From Onthophagus taurus (Eukaryota; Arthropoda; Insecta; Coleoptera; Scarabaeidae): a stretch of 64,000 bases of DNA. Location: the NCBI RefSeq assembly GCF_036711975.1, contig NC_091976.1, positions 15,872,001 to 15,936,000 on the forward strand, in the 5' to 3' direction. Both the position numbers and the translations under genes were made by a program. The notes under the pieces were generated by a model that searched no databases, had not been told where the DNA came from, and was given only the letters and a program-made list of their open reading frames with translations. Below are positions 32,044-41,849 of the stretch, one piece after another; the first letter of the stretch is position 1, and each line of letters opens with the position of its first letter.

Positions 32044-32509
32044 CAGGTGTATCTGAATGACGTGCCCAAACTTCAGGGATGATTCTTTAGGCAATTTTAA
32101 GGGTACTCTCATAAATGAAATATGGGGAATAAGTTTAGCTTAACTAAGATTTTTTTCATTAAAAATTCATTCCAATTTTCGATTAACAACCCTGCAGTTT
32201 AATAGTTAAAGTTTGCTTAATTAATTTTTTTTTTCAGAAGCTATTAAATTTTCGAAGAACATCAGAGAGACAAAAAGAGTTTTAGAATATTTTCATCCTT
32301 ATTTTTTTCATACTAATTTCCCAAATTTCATTTTCCTGGTATTTATGGTTTTCGAGAAAAAGAAATTAAACCAACATTTTTCGCCATTTTTGAAGGGGCG
32401 TAACTCCGCAGGGAAGTCGAAATCGCTCATAGTTTATATGAGAAAGTACCTTTAAAATTGCCTAAAGAATCACCCCCTGAAGTTTGGGCACGTCATTCAG
32501 ATACACCTG
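32044..32509. mobile_element. 466-bp Tc1/mariner-type MITE
   Basis: Inverted repeats of about 70 bp start CAGGTGTATCTGAATGACGT and continue GCCCAAACTTCAGGG; the right end is the reverse complement with few differences. TA flanks both sides (32042-32043 and 32510-32511). The inside is non-coding. The terminal CAGGTGT motif is shared by several other elements in this window. Confidence 0.9.
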
Positions 32510-32518
32510 TATACAGAT

Positions 32519-33960
32519 ATGCTTTCGTTTGATTTAAGTTATGTTTTTACAGAACCTACTAGAATTACGGAATCAACAAGTAGATATATTGATCAATTTT
32601 TTATTAACTCTCTCATAATGGATTATAATACAGAAACAATCTGTATTATAACCGCATCTATCAGACCATTTGGCCCAACTATTCACTCTGCTGGATGTAT
32701 TTGAAACTAAGAAAAAACAATATATTACTAGAAGAAAAATTAATGCAGCTAATATTTACAAATTCCGACAACTTTTGGAGGGCGTACATTGGTGTGAAAT
32801 GGCATTGCTGCTTCCACACCGGCAATATTCGTTTTTTCATGACCACTTTATGAAATATTTTATTTCGGCTTTTCCCGAGAAAACAGTAATAAAATAGCAT
32901 TGGGATACTACTTTCTTGAAGAAATTAAGAAACGTTTGAATGTGTTATGTACTATCAATAGAGTAACGAAGAACGCTCAAGTGAATGATCTTTACAATAA
33001 TACTAGAAGAGAATATAGTTCGGCGGTCATGCCTGAAAAACAAAAACATGTTGTCGAAGTCATCAATAATGCGACCAATAAACAAAAGGCTATATGGCAG
33101 TTGATAAACAAAAATCTAAAAGGAAAGAAAGAAAACAACAGTAATTACTTTTCCAGTTTGGATGCTCAGAATTTCAATAGTTATTTCTCCAGCGTTGCAG
33201 TACATACAGTCGAAACTATCCCTGGTCCCACTCTAAATCCCAGTGTACTTGTCTCCAGAATGTTGAACGGAAGTCGACAGTTCTCCTTCTTCTTAAAGCC
33301 TACTACTGAACACGAGATTCTCCAAACGGTCTTTTCCCTACCAAATAAGAAAACCCGTGACTTATACAATGTCTCAACCTACCTTGTTAAGAATGTTATT
33401 GACGTGTTAGCTATACCCATTACCAGCATGGTGAATTATTGCTTTACAAACGGCACATTTCCTGATGAACTTAAAGTGGTCCCCGTTTTCAAATCGGATA
33501 GTCCAGATGATTATAAAAACTATAAACCTATTTCTATAAAATCAAAAATCTTCGAATCTCTATTAAAAAGCAGATTTATTGAGTATATGGAAAATAACAA
33601 ATTATTTAATGAAGCTCAGCACGGTTACCGGGGACAAAAGTCTACAAGACCACTTCAGCTCTAACTAGCTTGGTTGATGTTGTGGCACGTGCGTTTGACG
33701 AAAAGGAGGATGTTCACTTATTATTTTGTGACTTGTCAAAGGCTTTTGATTGCGTCCAACATGAAATTCTGTTGAATAAACTTAAGAAACATCATGGTAT
33801 AAGAGGTCTACCAAATCAAATGATTCGTAGTTATCTTAACAATAAAATGCAGTGTGTAGAGTGGAAAGGTCGAACTTCGGATGTTACTAATATGCCGGTC
33901 ATTGCCAGCAACCCCAGAGTGACCCGGGAACCCAGATCAGAGAAACTCTGTTATAACAAC
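32519..33960 (+). pseudogene. Jockey-like LINE, endonuclease end and reverse transcriptase
   Basis: 32519-32704 gives LSYVFTEPTRITESTSRYID, the end of an APE endonuclease domain. Then 32900-33664 is a continuous frame through the RT N-terminal region (FNSYFSSVAVHTVETIPGPT, LPNKKTRDLYNVSTYLVKNV, VPVFKSDSPDDYKNYKPISI, NEAQHGYRGQKS). After a frame change at about 33665, 33670-33993 has LLFCDLSKAFDCVQHEILLN. It stops before the YxDD box, where it joins a different LINE in opposite orientation near 33895. It lies directly beside the 466-bp MITE. Confidence 0.85.
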
Positions 33961-35005
33961 TCGGTGTATTTAATGTTCTCTTACAATCATTAACCAGAAC
34001 CGACACCGTTTTCACGGCTTGCAGCACCTGGAGAGCGGCTTGACTGTCTGAGAAAATTCGTACTGTCATGTTCTTCACCCCTCTTTCAAGAAGGATTTTA
34101 GCACCCATGTCAATAGCAAATACTTCCGCCTGGAATACAGTACAGTACGTATCCAGCCTGTAAGCTTGCTTAATTCGAGGTGTCTGGCAGTATACTTCTG
34201 CTCCGACCCCTTCAGGCGTTTTTGATCCATCTGTGTACAAGCAAATGTCTGTCTTTTCATTTTCGATCCAGGACTGCCGCTCAGGCAGTACAATCTGGTA
34301 TCGAGCATTAATCACTGATAGTGATACCGCCAAATCTGACGGCATTGATAGCACAGTATCTGTGCTTATAATGTCTTCCGCAGCTTATAATGTCGGAACA
34401 GTTTTGAGCATATTGCTTAAATCTGTAAATGGTTGTTCTAGTCACTTTCTCTATATGCAAATGAAGAGGAGATAGACCAAGCAGAACCTCCATTGCTAGA
34501 GTTGGCGTTGTGCTTATCGCACCAGAGATTGCCAATCCAGCTACTCGTTGAATTCGTGAAAGTTTACTGATAACTGAAATGTGGCGGACTTTCCTATACC
34601 AGGCTGCTGCTCCGTATGTGATCATAGGTCTAACCACAGTCACATAGAGCCAGTAGTCCAGAAGGATAGTCTAGCTTTGTGTAAAACTCCCTGCAAATGT
34701 CCATTCCATGACAGAGTTTTGTGTAGGATTACTCCTAGATATTTGACTTCCTTTCAGAAAGGAATTTCTTCACCTTGGATTAGTCCACCGAACTTTCGTC
34801 CCCTGGTGAAGGGCACAACGATTGTCTTTTGCCGGTTTATCGAGAGATTCTCTCCCTTACAACAAGCGCAAATGGTATCTAGGGTCACCTGGAGGACTTT
34901 GGATATCCTCGACAAACAGGTTCCTTCGACCATAACGACAATGTCATCAGCATACGCTTGTATTTCTACACCAACGGCTTCGACTATCGCAATCAGTTCA
35001 TCAAC
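33895..35005 (-). pseudogene. R1/I-type LINE copy A: RT end plus RNase H
   Basis: Minus strand from 35005: ELIAIVEAVGVEIQAYADDI (catalytic YADD intact), VTLDTICACCKGENLSINRQ, then VVRPMITYGAAAWYRKVRHI and SRIQRVAGLAISGAISTTPT (34643-34308). After that the RNase H domain: DICLYTDGSKTPEGVGAEVY (catalytic Asp), FQAEVFAIDMGAKILLERGV (Glu), RIFSDSQAALQVL (Asp), ending SLIWVPG near 33900. A downstream RNase H is typical of R1, I and LOA groups. A frame break at about 34310 inactivates it. Its 5' end abuts the C-terminal end of copy B. Confidence 0.85.
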
Positions 35006-35380
35006 CAGAATCTGATGCGATTAACAGCAGGGTAGCGGCATAAAACATGCTCAAACGGCTCCTTGTTCTCCCCACATAGTCGGTATTCAGCATCGATGGC
35101 TAGTCCCAACAAGTTGGGATGTGTCTTTAATCGGCAGTGCCCAGTAAAGACACCCATTAGACCTTTAATGCTGCTATGAGCATTAGTTAGTAATAAAATA
35201 TTCCCTGGTTTGACAGTGACTACTGGTCTATAGTAGACGAATTTTCTCTTCAGCTCATAGTCTGACCTCACAAACGCTTTAGCGCTGCCCTCTCGTGCTA
35301 GCTCATCTGCCGCTTCATTGCCAGCGACACCAGAGTGACCTGGGACCTACATCAAAGAAACTCTGAGAAAGAGATGTCTC
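35006..35380 (-). pseudogene. R1/I-type LINE copy B: C-terminal end
   Basis: NEAADELAREGSAKAFVRSD then LKRKFVYYRPVVTV, LTNAHSSIKGLMGVFTGHCR, KTHPNLLGLAIDAEYRLCGE and PFEHVLCRYPAV. This is the RNase H end and the C-terminal zinc-knuckle (C-C-H-C: CRLC-like, HVLCRYP). It is separated from the rest of copy B (35640-37200) by a Harbinger fragment and a missing RNase H middle. Confidence 0.75.
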
Positions 35381-35393
35381 AATTTATTGGCAA

Positions 35394-35640
35394 TCAATAG
35401 TGCATATTTGGATATGCACTATCTCCTGATAAAAAGGATTCCCCTATTTCATTGGGATTTTCAGTTATTTTTGTATAAATTTCCGATTTTTTTAAAAACC
35501 TCGCATCACGCATAGAGCCCGACTCACCACAAAATTCATCAATAAATTTTTTTTTGTCATTTACTACTGCTTGTAATAGTAGACTATGATAATCCTTCCT
35601 GTTAATGTATGAAATGTCTTCCGCAGCCCATTGATAGGAC
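35394..35640 (-). pseudogene. PIF/Harbinger nuclease fragment inside a LINE
   Basis: Minus strand: DISYINRKDYHSLLLQAVVN, DEFCGESGSMRDARFLKKSE and SFLSGDSAYPNMHY. These match the DDE_4 nuclease: 'YINRK.YHS...Q.V.D', 'GS.HDARV...S..Y' and 'LLGDSAYP', with the catalytic acid in GDSAYP. The fragment is flanked on both sides by LINE copy B. N-terminal Harbinger sequence occurs separately at 37215-37498. Confidence 0.75.
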
Positions 35641-37205
35641 ACGTTGGAACAGTTTTGAGCATATTACTTAAATCTGTAAATGGTAGTTCTAGCCACCTTC
35701 TCTATATGCAAATGAAAGTTGGCGTTGTGCTTCTCGCACCAGAGATTGCCAATATAACTGAAGTCTGTCGGTCTTGCCTATACCAGGCTGCTGCTCCGTA
35801 TGTGATCATAGGTCTAACCACAGTCACATAGAACCAGTACAGTCTTTCAGGAGTAGGATCCTAATTTTTTCGACAAAGGCTACGACCAGTCCACAAGGAT
35901 AGTCTAGCTTTGTGCAAAACTCCCTGCAAATGTCCATTCCATAACAGGGTTTTGTCCAGGATTACTCCTAGATATTTGACTTCCTTTGAGAAAGGAATTT
36001 CTTCACCTTGGATAGTTGGGCGGATTAGTCCATCCAACTTTCGTTTCCTGGTGAAGGGCACAATAATTGTTTTTTTGCGGGTTTATTGAGAGGTTCTTTC
36101 CCTTACACCAAGCGCAAATGGTATCTAGGGTCACTTGGAGGACTTTAGATATCCACGATAAACAGGTTCCTTTGACCATAACGACAATGTCATCAGCATA
36201 AGCTTGTATTTCTACACCAACGGCTTCGACTATCGCAATCAGATCATCAACCAGGAGGGACCAAAGCAGGGGAGATAACACCCCTCCCTGCGGGCAACCA
36301 CCTTCCGGCCTGAAGCGTATCGTATCACCGTGGAGTAAAGTAGAAACTATTCTACTATCAAGCATATTGCGGATCCAACCCGCTATAGTTGCTTCCACTC
36401 CCCTGTCAAGAGCAGCTCTTTCAAAAGATTGTGGTATTGCGTTGTTGAACGCTCCCTCTATATCCAGAAACGCACAAACCAAGATTTCTTTATCCTGCAG
36501 CGTCCTGGATACTCTACCAACTAAGTTGTGTAAGGTATTAGGAGTAGGGACCGAACGGCCCGCTTTGGGTATATAAGATACTCTTACCTTAGTCCATTCT
36601 GCCGGTACATTTTTCCAGGCGACACTCGCTCTGAAAATTTTTACCAAAATTGGCAACAACAATGACCTTCCTTGCTGTAGTAAAGCAGGAAAGATATTGT
36701 CTTCTCCAGGCGATTTGAACGGCTTAAACGTTTGAATCGCCTGGTCCACGGATGTGCAAGTGACGACTTTTCTAGTCACACTCCAATCCGTATTTGAGGG
36801 ACGCTTTGGCTTGCAGGAACAGCCCGCTGTGGCATTATCAGCCCTCATCATCAAGCTTCCTGGGAAGTGAGTCTGCATGAGAAGTTCTAACGAGGCTCTG
36901 CTAGAGTACCTAAAACTACCGTCAGGCGGCTTAAGTGAGCCCAGGGATACTGCCGGATCTCTAGCGAGAATCTTGTGAATTCTTGCACTGCTGGGTGTGT
37001 CTTTCACTCCCTCACAGAACCTCCTCTAAGACTCTCTTTTTGTCTTACGTATGTTTTTGGTGTAATTCATTAATGCCTGTTTATATTTCTCCCATTCACC
37101 TAATGTCTTGGCCCGGTTAAGGAGCCTCTGGACCTCTTGTCTTTCGGAGCTAAGAGATTCCTTCCCCCAGGGTGTGCCCCGATTATTACTTTTCACCTTC
37201 AGTGG
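35641..37205 (-). pseudogene. R1/I-type LINE copy B: reverse transcriptase
   Basis: From about 37200 leftward: TPWGKESLSSERQEVQRLLN, then FCEGVKDTPSSARIHKILAR, PFKSPGEDNIFPALLQQGRS (RT entry), WTKVRVSYIPKAGRSVPTPN, VCAFLDIEGAFNNAIPQSFE (palm Asp), GCPQGGVLSPLLWSLLVDDL and EIQAYADDIVVMVKG (catalytic). Then CKGKNLSINPQK and, after frame changes, YLGVILDKTLLWNGHLQGVL. A stop replaces an expected Trp near 37030. It shares long stretches with copy A (for example GATCATAGGTCTAACCACAG at 34618 and 35800), so the two are separate insertions or a duplication of one family. Confidence 0.85.
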
Positions 37206-37214
37206 ACTGCTACT

Positions 37215-37498
37215 GTGATAGGCATACGTGGCTCATATGCGTATGTTGTTTTTGTATTTTAGGGGATATTTGCCTCAATAAAAACATGAAACTCTCTTTA
37301 GTCATTCTTAAATGATAAAAAAATGCTTGATGATCTTCATGGCATAATTCTCTAATTAAAGTACTAGATGCACCCAGGTTATTTCCACGTGCAATCGACG
37401 ATCTAACCCAGCAACTATGTTTTCGCTTTTTTTTGTTAATAACATGTGCAGTTCCAAGGAGCACATTTGGAGCACCATATTGATGACAGCGCGAAGTA
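37215..37498 (-). pseudogene. PIF/Harbinger transposase N-terminal fragment
   Basis: Minus strand: KKRKHSCWVRSSIARGNNLG, ASSTLIRELCHEDHQAFFYH, LRMTKESFMFLLRQISPKIQ, KQ.TH. The Harbinger N-terminal pattern 'W.R.W...R...GAY..L..EL..ED...Y..FLRM....F..LL..V.P.I.KQ.T' is clear. The reading frame is continuous here but is cut at 37499 by an inverted-repeat element with a TA junction. It probably belongs to the same element as the nuclease piece at 35394. Confidence 0.7.
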
Positions 37499-37985
37499 CA
37501 GGTGTCCAAATTTCGCTGGATTTGCAGGGTATCTCAGTTATGATGAAAGATAGAAAGTTGCGGCTTTCGCGAACCTGAGCTACTTTTTTGTGAAACTTGC
37601 AATGGCCCAAACCAAATTTTCATAGCCCTCTTCGTGTTTGATATACAGGGAGTGTTTCAAAATTTACGATTTTCAGACACATCCTGTATCTCGGCTATCC
37701 GGAAACTTAGTAAAAAAGTAAAAACGGGTTCTAATAGATTTTTTCACGTGAAATCCAATGGTACACGTAGAATTTTTCTAATCATCACGGTTTTTGAGTT
37801 ATAAACACAACTCAAATAGTGAATACTCAACTTCTAAAATACTTAACTTTTTATAACTCAAAAACGGTGATGATTAGAAAAATTCTACGTGTACCATTGG
37901 ATTCTCAGGTTCGCGAAAGCCGCAACTTTCTATCTTTCATAATAACTGAGATACCCTGCAAACCCATCGAAATTTAGACATCCTG
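37499..37985. mobile_element. 487-bp palindromic mariner-type MITE
   Basis: The left end CAGGTGTCCAAATTTCG and the right end CGAAATTTAGACATCCTG are inverted, with TA outside both (37497-37498 and 37986-37987). The subterminal arms are long: GGTATCTCAGTTATGATGAA ... GCGGCTTTCGCGAACCTGAG on the left recurs inverted at 37904-37965. A second palindrome, CCAATGGTACACGTAGAATT, lies at 37755 and inverted near 37900. A 41-bp miniature with CAGGGAGTGT/ACACATCCTG ends flanked by TA is found at 37646-37686. Confidence 0.8.
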
Positions 37986-38118
37986 TACATCACTTGACTC
38001 CATTTTGATGACTGTGCCAGTACACAATTATAACATTTATGTGGAAACAACTTTTGGCGTCACTTAACTCCCTTCGTACTGGCGCCAGTAATCCATGCAT
38101 GTGGAAACTTAGCTTTAA

Positions 38119-39901
38119 CCCTTGGGTAGACGCGCCTCTATACGTAATGCCAATACATGCGCTGGGACTATCAGTCCCATAGCAGAAAACAGCTCAATTT
38201 TTATATTATACATACTTTGAATTATAAATTAAATGTTTTACAGCAAAAGTTGGTTTATTAAAGTATTTGAAACCTGAAAATATTAGGGTATAAAAAGGCA
38301 ACTAATATCTAGCTTGAATCAAAGTTAACATTTAATAATTTGTAAAACACATGGGTACGAACACATTTGTTGTATATCTTTATTTTATTATCCACGTCTT
38401 TTTCACTACTACCTTCAAGACAATTTTGACAAATTGATTTAACGTGTTTTTTCAAACATATATAGCTATTACACTTTTCGCATGTAAAGGTTGTTCTGGC
38501 GTCCTTCTTCGATTCTATGTAACAAGCTTCGCATCGTTTCCTTTTGACAAATCTTCGACTTGTTCCAAGTTGATTGTTGTCGTCTGGTATTGCTGGCTTA
38601 TGCTTTGCTAGCATGGTTTTCAGTTCATTTGGCAATGACCGAATAAGCGATCTCCTCGTCAATTGTTCTGAAACTAAACTGAGAGATAATTTTTTTAGAT
38701 AGTCTCGTCTTGAAATATATTCGTTGCCATTGCCCAAAAAAATAATTCTAGCATTTATCGCTGCTACATTCAATAAATGATAAAAGATGACCATCGGCCA
38801 TCGCCTTGTTGCTCTACCAACGTTGTATGTAGCGCACAATTTGTCCACTACATCCACTCCAGATTTTGTACTATTATAGTGTTCGATAATTTCCGGTTTC
38901 CGTTGTCTGTTAGTTGCCACTTCATTGCTTGACGTATGCAAGGTGGATAGCAATACAACAGTCTTACCCTTCTTGGGCACGTAGGAGACAAGGGTTTCGT
39001 TTCTTGTGTAACCGAAAATGCTGTCATACTGTGCTCTACGTTTTGGCAAAGCAAAACTTGGTGGTAAACCTCTCTTGTTTTTTCGGACAGTTCCAACGTA
39101 TGATATTTTCTTCTTTTCCAAAGCTTTTACAAGTTTCAAACTTGTAAACCAATTGCCTGCGGTAATGTTTCTTCCGCTTCCATAAATTGGCTCTGAAATT
39201 TGCATGACAATATCTTCCGCAGAATTACTATTTTTGTAAGGTCCGTCAGGTTGTTGGCCGCAATAGATCTCCATGTTGACAGTATAAAAAAGCTTTGCGT
39301 CAGCAAGACAAAAGATTTTTATACCATATTTTGTTGGCTTTGACGGTTATATTGCCGGAAACCACAACGACCACGAAATGCTGGAAGCATCTCATCAATA
39401 GTGACGTTTTCGCCTAAATTGTAATGTAATTTGCATTCTCAATAAATAAAACAAATATTTCACCATTCATGGGATTCCCATCGGATACGTGCATGAATGC
39501 AACACAAAAACAGATCGATATATTTTTATTCTTATTTTTATATAAAATTGATACTTATTAGAAATATACAACTAAACAATTTACTAACACGTAAATAAAA
39601 AGGAGATATCTAAACAATAAAACTACCGAATATGTGCGTGAACTACCAGATCAACGTTCGCTGAAAAAAGGAGACGTAAATACACGCATTGGGATTTTCA
39701 GTCCCAAATCATGTACGCGGCATTGTTTGAGTGTTTACAAAGTAATAAAACTGAGCCTTCATTTGAAACTCATGTAAAGGGTTCCTAAAACATCATTTTG
39801 AGATCTCAAAAATCCACAGAGCCGTAGCTGTAATAGTTTTTACGTAATTACAGAAATGATAAGGCATGGGACTGCCAGTCCCATACGCGTCTATTCAAAG
39901 G
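38119..39901 (-). mobile_element. piggyBac-like transposon with TTAA duplication
   Basis: Both flanks carry the piggyBac target TTAA (38115-38118 and 39902-39905). The ends are inverted: CCCTTGGGTAGACGCG on the left and, in reverse complement, CCTTTGAATAGACGCG on the right. A subterminal inverted motif GGGACTATCAGTCCC (38163) recurs as GGGACTGCCAGTCCC (39868) and GGGATTTTCAGTCCC (39690). Length 1783 bp, shorter than an autonomous piggyBac (about 2.5 kb), because the transposase N-terminal half is missing. Confidence 0.9.
38309..39415 (-). pseudogene. piggyBac transposase, C-terminal two-thirds
   Basis: Minus strand: VTIDEMLPAFRGRCGFRQYN (the conserved 'DE.LV.FRGR..FRQY' catalytic Asp region), a frame change near 39340, then KPTKYGIKIFCLADAKLFYT. 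From 39274 a continuous frame has NITAGNWFTSLKLVKALEKK (where the 'DN.F.S..L...L' block would hold the second Asp; here the D is changed to G), YVGTVRKNKRGLPPSF, STKSGVDVVDKLCATYNVGR (third Asp, in GVD) and RRWPMVIFYHLLNVAAINAR. The cysteine-rich C-terminal domain (KRKRCEACY, FTCEKCNSYICLKKHVKSIC) is intact. Loss of the second catalytic Asp plus the N-terminal deletion make it inactive, though the surviving frame is long. Confidence 0.88.
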
Positions 39902-39905
39902 TTAA

Positions 39906-40319
39906 GCTAAATTATTCGTGTTAAATCTTTAACCATAATAAAATGAATGAGTGTATAAAAATACTGCTTAAATGGAGAGACTACTGCACTTAGAATTGAT
40001 TAGCTAGTCTTAATCATATTGAGGCGTGCTTAATATTAGATGGTTGTCTGCTAGATTGAGTGATCATTCCTTAGAACTCCATTTTTGAAGAATTACTAAA
40101 TTATTTTTTTTAAATTTCCAACTGAAACTCTTCTAATCCATACTTATTCTTGTTTTCATTATACTCACTTCATCAAATAAAGTTTATTAACCAAAAAAAT
40201 TAAGTTAATTTGATTCTAGCAAGTTGAGCTAATAGCAAGTTTAATATTAAATAGCATATTTTTATTAATTAAAAAATAAAATAATACTTTATAACATTGC
40301 ATAAACAGTTAATAATCAT
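39906..40319. other. SNF8 3' flank
   Basis: AT-rich sequence between the piggyBac right flank and SNF8. On the minus strand it would be 3' UTR. TTTATT motifs (reverse AATAAA), for example near 40175-40190 and 40260, could serve as polyadenylation signals. No gene. Confidence 0.4.
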
Positions 40320-41072
40320 TTAATTATTATCATTAACACACCCAACAAATAAACTAGGAAAATAATAAAGTTTTTCTTCAACACTTTGAAGGTCAACCCA
40401 AGCTAAACCTTCTTTTAACATAAATTCTAAACTTTTCTCCGCCCTTTCTTGACTCCAACTTAATTTTCCCTTCAAGACACTAACACTAACCCACCCTGAA
40501 TTTTGATCAGCACATTGTAACAAAGTTGTATGATCCAAACTTAATTCTCCGGCGATTGATTGCACCATAAATTGTCCTTTACCCATTGATAATACACTAA
40601 AACCCCTACCCAAAATTTTTAATTTTTTAGCTGCAGCTAAAAGATCATCCTTAGAAATTTCTTGATGATGTTTACTTTGACCCCGCGCATTAATCAACCT
40701 CGTTCTTAATTCATCCAAACTTATTAATCCTCCGTTTTTATGGTTAGTTGATAAACATACTTCAACAATTTGAACAGCTAATTCGTAGTAAAAGTCGCCA
40801 ATTCCAAGTACGGACCAAAAACCTTTACCAGAAGCTAAAGGGTCAACTCCGATCGAGGCACACATTTCCTGAAATTGACGACGAAACTCGGGATTTTTCC
40901 GAATTTCATTCTTGTGTTTCGAAGCGAAATCTTCTAAATTAACCCGAAATGCCTCTAGTTGTTTACTCATTTGTTCAAATTGATTTTCTTGGATCTCATT
41001 ACCTTTATCTTTGTATTTTTCTTGTTGAAGACGTTCCTTTTGGATTGCTCCTATTCCAACGCGTCGTCTCAT
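40320..41072 (-). CDS. SNF8: ESCRT-II subunit SNF8/VPS22
   Basis: SNF8 (VPS22, EAP30) is a core subunit of ESCRT-II, which sorts ubiquitinated membrane proteins into multivesicular endosomes. The frame is complete and intronless: ATG at 41072, stop at 40320, 250 residues (human 258). The N-terminus MRRRVGIGAIQKERLQQEKY is diagnostic. It continues through the helical hairpin, ASIGVDPLASGKGFWSVLGIGDFYYEL and the winged helices (ICLSTNHKNGGL-like VCLSTNHKNGGLISLDEL, KLKILGRGFSVLSMGKGQFM, SWSQERAEKSLEFMLKEGLAWVD). No frame breaks. An intronless structure is unusual beside intron-containing neighbours. Flanks on both sides are AT-rich and free of obvious transposons for about 250-400 bp. Confidence 0.96.
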   Translation of the reverse strand: MRRRVGIGAIQKERLQQEKYKDKGNEIQENQFEQMSKQLEAFRVNLEDFASKHKNEIRKNPEFRRQFQEMCASIGVDPLASGKGFWSVLGIGDFYYELAVQIVEVCLSTNHKNGGLISLDELRTRLINARGQSKHHQEISKDDLLAAAKKLKILGRGFSVLSMGKGQFMVQSIAGELSLDHTTLLQCADQNSGWVSVSVLKGKLSWSQERAEKSLEFMLKEGLAWVDLQSVEEKLYYFPSLFVGCVNDNN

Positions 41073-41610
41073 TGTTGTATGGGAAGAGGAATCGTCGGAA
41101 GATGAAATTTTTTATTATATTTTTGTTAATTAACTTGATTTGATAAAGATTTAGGATTGTTTTGAAAGGTATTTGTCAAAATTTTAAGGTTATATTTAGG
41201 CAGCGTTCATTAAAATCTAGTTATTTATTTTTTTATTTATAAATGTAGTGGTACTACTGTGTGCATAAATGACATATACAAAAATGAAATTTGTTTCTAT
41301 TTTGTTATAAAATTTGCAATCAACAATATTCAATCAACTTTATTGTTAAAGAAGAATGTGAATTTTCGAAAATAAACAATTACATTGAAGTGGTTGTCCA
41401 TAAAATGGCTGAAAAAGGTAAATTTTTGTTGTTTAAAGTAAAACTAATTAAATTGCTTCTTTTATTTAAAAAACAATTTAGAATAAATAAAGAAATGGTT
41501 CACCAGAGTAACTTCCTTTCGCTTTGCTGTCTTGGAGTATTTCGAGTAACAAATGTAGTTATTTATGCATGTATTAGCTCAAATATAAATGTTAAAAATA
41601 TATATACAGG
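41073..41610. other. SNF8 upstream region, possible divergent first exon
   Basis: AT-rich. A short open frame at 41405-41417 (ATGGCTGAAAAAG followed by GTAAAT) could be the first coding exon of a plus-strand gene (MAEKG), but I found no downstream partner exon. The larger open frame 41291-41665 spans it and has no recognisable character. Confidence 0.25.
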
Positions 41611-41840
41611 TGTCTCCGAAATGCGTGTACCAACGGAAGACCACAGATTCCTTGGCTCAAAATAGGTTGATTTAAGTTAAGTTATCTATATCCAAAGTTG
41701 CTTCGTTTCGCCGCTAGAGGACTTCAAAGTTAGCAAAAAAATAAATTTATGGAATCAATTTCAATAGTCATAGACAAAGTATAGTATTTTACTCAAATAC
41801 AGGTGTCCCACCTAAGTTGCCTCGGTCCATAGTCGAATTA
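41611..41840. repeat. Mariner-type terminal sequences, solo
   Basis: TACAGGTGTCTCCGAAATGC at about 41608 and TACAGGTGTCCCACCTAAGT at about 41801 both look like Tc1/mariner left ends and have the same orientation, so they are not a TIR pair. They are probably relics of two elements. Confidence 0.5.
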
Positions 41841-41849
41841 TGATTGAGT

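Noticed and set aside
41291..41665. 124-codon plus-strand frame beside SNF8
   Set aside because: No family similarity; it crosses a mariner-type end at 41608.
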